Position numbers and translations under genes: made by a program
In this document: in pieces, positions 62,863 to 64,000 of the stretch
Layout: each line of letters opens with the position of its first letter
Numbering within the stretch: position 1 is the first letter of the stretch
NCBI GenBank assembly: GCA_963773155.1
Contig: CAVZAB010000006.1
Location: 124,001 to 188,000 of the forward strand
DNA from: CAVZAB01 sp963773155
Lineage (GTDB): Bacteria > Pseudomonadota > Alphaproteobacteria > Rhizobiales > Beijerinckiaceae
Length of the DNA: 64,000 nt
Reading direction: 5' to 3'
Notes under the pieces: model-generated
What the model was told of the DNA's origin: nothing
Databases searched by the model: none
What the model saw: only the letters and a program-made list of their open reading frames with translations

Positions 62863-64000
62863 TCACGCCGGCGCTGGATCAGGCGGCGGCCGCAGTTCGG
62901 CGATCAGCCGCAGGATCTCGGCGAACAGCATTCTTGGGATGGCGACCTCGGCCATCTGGAAGGCGACATAGCGGCCGTGGCTGACGACCTTCGCGCCGAT
63001 CTTGATCAGCTTCTCCTTCAGGCTGGTCAGCGACCAGTCCTTGATCGGCTCCGGCGTCGCCAGCGTGCGCAGGAAGTTGCCGAGATTGTAGGCGAGCGCG
63101 TGAAGCTGGAGCCGGACGGCGTTGGCGGCGAACGACCGGCACGACAGCCGCGTCCACTTGATCGCGCCCTTGCCTTCCTTGATCCATTGCTCCGCCGTGC
63201 CGCGCTGATTGTAGAAGGCGACGACCCGCTCGGCCGGGCGCGACAGGTTGGTGACGATGAAGCCGACGCGCGGGATAGAGCTCGCCCGGATGCCACTCGA
63301 CCTTGGCGATGACCCGGCGCGGCATCTTCCAGCTTGCCGCCTGATAGCGGAAGCTGGCGTGAGTACCGCCGGACCTCGTTCGGAGGACGCCCGACGGGGC
63401 GCTTGAGCAGGTAGCCGATCCGCTCCTGCAGGACCTGGTTGGCCGGAAGCCGGATCGCATACTTGATCCGCTCGGCTTCCAGGAACTCGTAGACCTCGGG
63501 ATTGGCAAAGGCGGCGTCGGCGCGGAAATAGAGGCGCGAGACCTTGCCCCGATAGCGCGCCACGACCGGGTCGAGCACGTCCTGCCAGCCGTCGGCGCTG
63601 TGGACGTTGCCGGGACGAAGCGCGCAGCGTTCCAGATCGCCGAACTGGTTGAACACGAACAGCGGATGATAGCAGGTGCAGGCGTAGTGGCCGTTCCAGA
63701 CGCTCATCTCCTGCTCGCCATGGGTCGGGCTGACGCTCGAATCCATGTCGAGCACGATGCCTCTCGGCGGACGACGGCCATGCACACGGTCGATCCATTG
63801 GCCGGAGAGATCGGCGAGCGCCGAGAGGTTCTTCTCCGCCGTCAGCCAGCGCGTCTCGAAGCGCCCCATCTGGCTCGGCGATGCCGCCGCACCCGAAGCC
63901 GCCTTGCCGCCGACGATCCAGCGCATCGCCGGATCATGGCGCAGGCGTTCGGCGTCGTTGACATCTTCGTATCCGGCAAGCCGCCCGAACACGGACTGCC
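62863..64000 (-). mobile_element. IS1380-family transposase, frameshifted twice and cut by the window end
   Basis: The transposase reads from the window edge: VFGRLAGYEDVNDAERL, then IVLDMDSSVSPTHGEQE (first catalytic Asp region), YHPLFVFNQFGDLERCALRPGN and RADAAFANPEVYEFLE (second Asp region). Two frame changes then interrupt it. Removing one base at 63361 gives RRYYASFRYQAASW, and removing one in the CCC/GGG at 63272-63274 gives GELYPRVGFIVTNLS. The C-terminal part QRGTAEQWIKEGKGAIKWTRLSC (Glu region) runs to the stop at 62863. Only the 3' part is visible; the terminal inverted repeat was not identified. Confidence 0.88.

Noticed and set aside
62618..62866. An 82-codon open frame between the cyclase and the transposase
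   Set aside because: It has no ribosome site or recognisable sequence and is rich in Arg, Ser and Pro as expected by chance.

Overview
This 64 kb window comes from a high-GC alphaproteobacterium. The order is not resolved; a Rhodospirillales- or Hyphomicrobiales-like organism fits best. Support for this placement: the order pdhA-pdhB(lipoyl)-pdhC-lpd ... lipA ... coq10 ... cinA-ispDF-dusB-ntrBC-ntrYX-dat-hfq-hflX; a fused IspDF; an E1-beta subunit with its own lipoyl domain; and an exact GTTC-N7-GTTC LexA box in front of lexA. Nearly all of 1-57.8 kb is core genome. The last 6 kb is accessory and littered with insertion-sequence remains.

Layout. 1-4.9 kb: end of lpxB (lipid A), convergent with gltA, then gltX and lexA. 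4.9-12.6 kb (minus strand): one long operon ppiD-trpE-trpG-trpD-trpC-moaC-moeA joined by 1-4 base overlaps, with a good sigma70 promoter before ppiD. 12.8-20.2 kb (plus): tpiA, secG, pyrG, a VOC protein, an MttB-family methyltransferase without pyrrolysine, kdsA and an acyltransferase. 20.2-28.7 kb: queF, eno, ftsB, the complete pyruvate dehydrogenase set and a GlsB-type membrane protein. 28.7-31.2 kb (minus): a two-gene MBOAT/SGNH polysaccharide O-acylation module between lpd and lipA. 31.3-38.8 kb: lipA, a dienelactone hydrolase, coq10, an MFS-spermidine synthase fusion, cinA, ispDF and dusB. 38.8-46.2 kb: NtrBC and NtrYX nitrogen two-component systems and a D-amino acid aminotransferase. 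46.3-57.8 kb: hfq, hflX, an Rrf2 regulator, mazG, a double cold-shock-domain protein, an MBL hydrolase, tatD, metG, holB, tmk, dacA and rlpA. 57.9-64 kb: a secreted-protein gene without a start codon, IS630 and IS5 relics, two small orphan proteins, about 1.4 kb with no convincing gene, a nucleotide cyclase fused to an alpha/beta hydrolase, and an IS1380-family transposase running off the window.

The most striking sequence-level pattern is frame disruption. trpE, trpD, the glsB-like gene, ntrY, rlpA, the cyclase-hydrolase and the IS1380 transposase (twice) each need exactly one base removed to restore a family-like protein. All eight are single-base insertions. The genuinely dead IS5 relic, in contrast, has mixed indels and nonsense codons. 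I read the eight as most likely uncorrected sequencing or assembly insertions, but they deserve checking because two lie in the trp operon and one in a sensor kinase.

I did not find a convincing new defence or mobile system. The best candidates for novelty are the cyclase-hydrolase fusion, the 16-bp tandem repeat array between pdhC and lpd, the acylation module inserted in the lipoate/pyruvate dehydrogenase region, and the orphan MttB-VOC pair.
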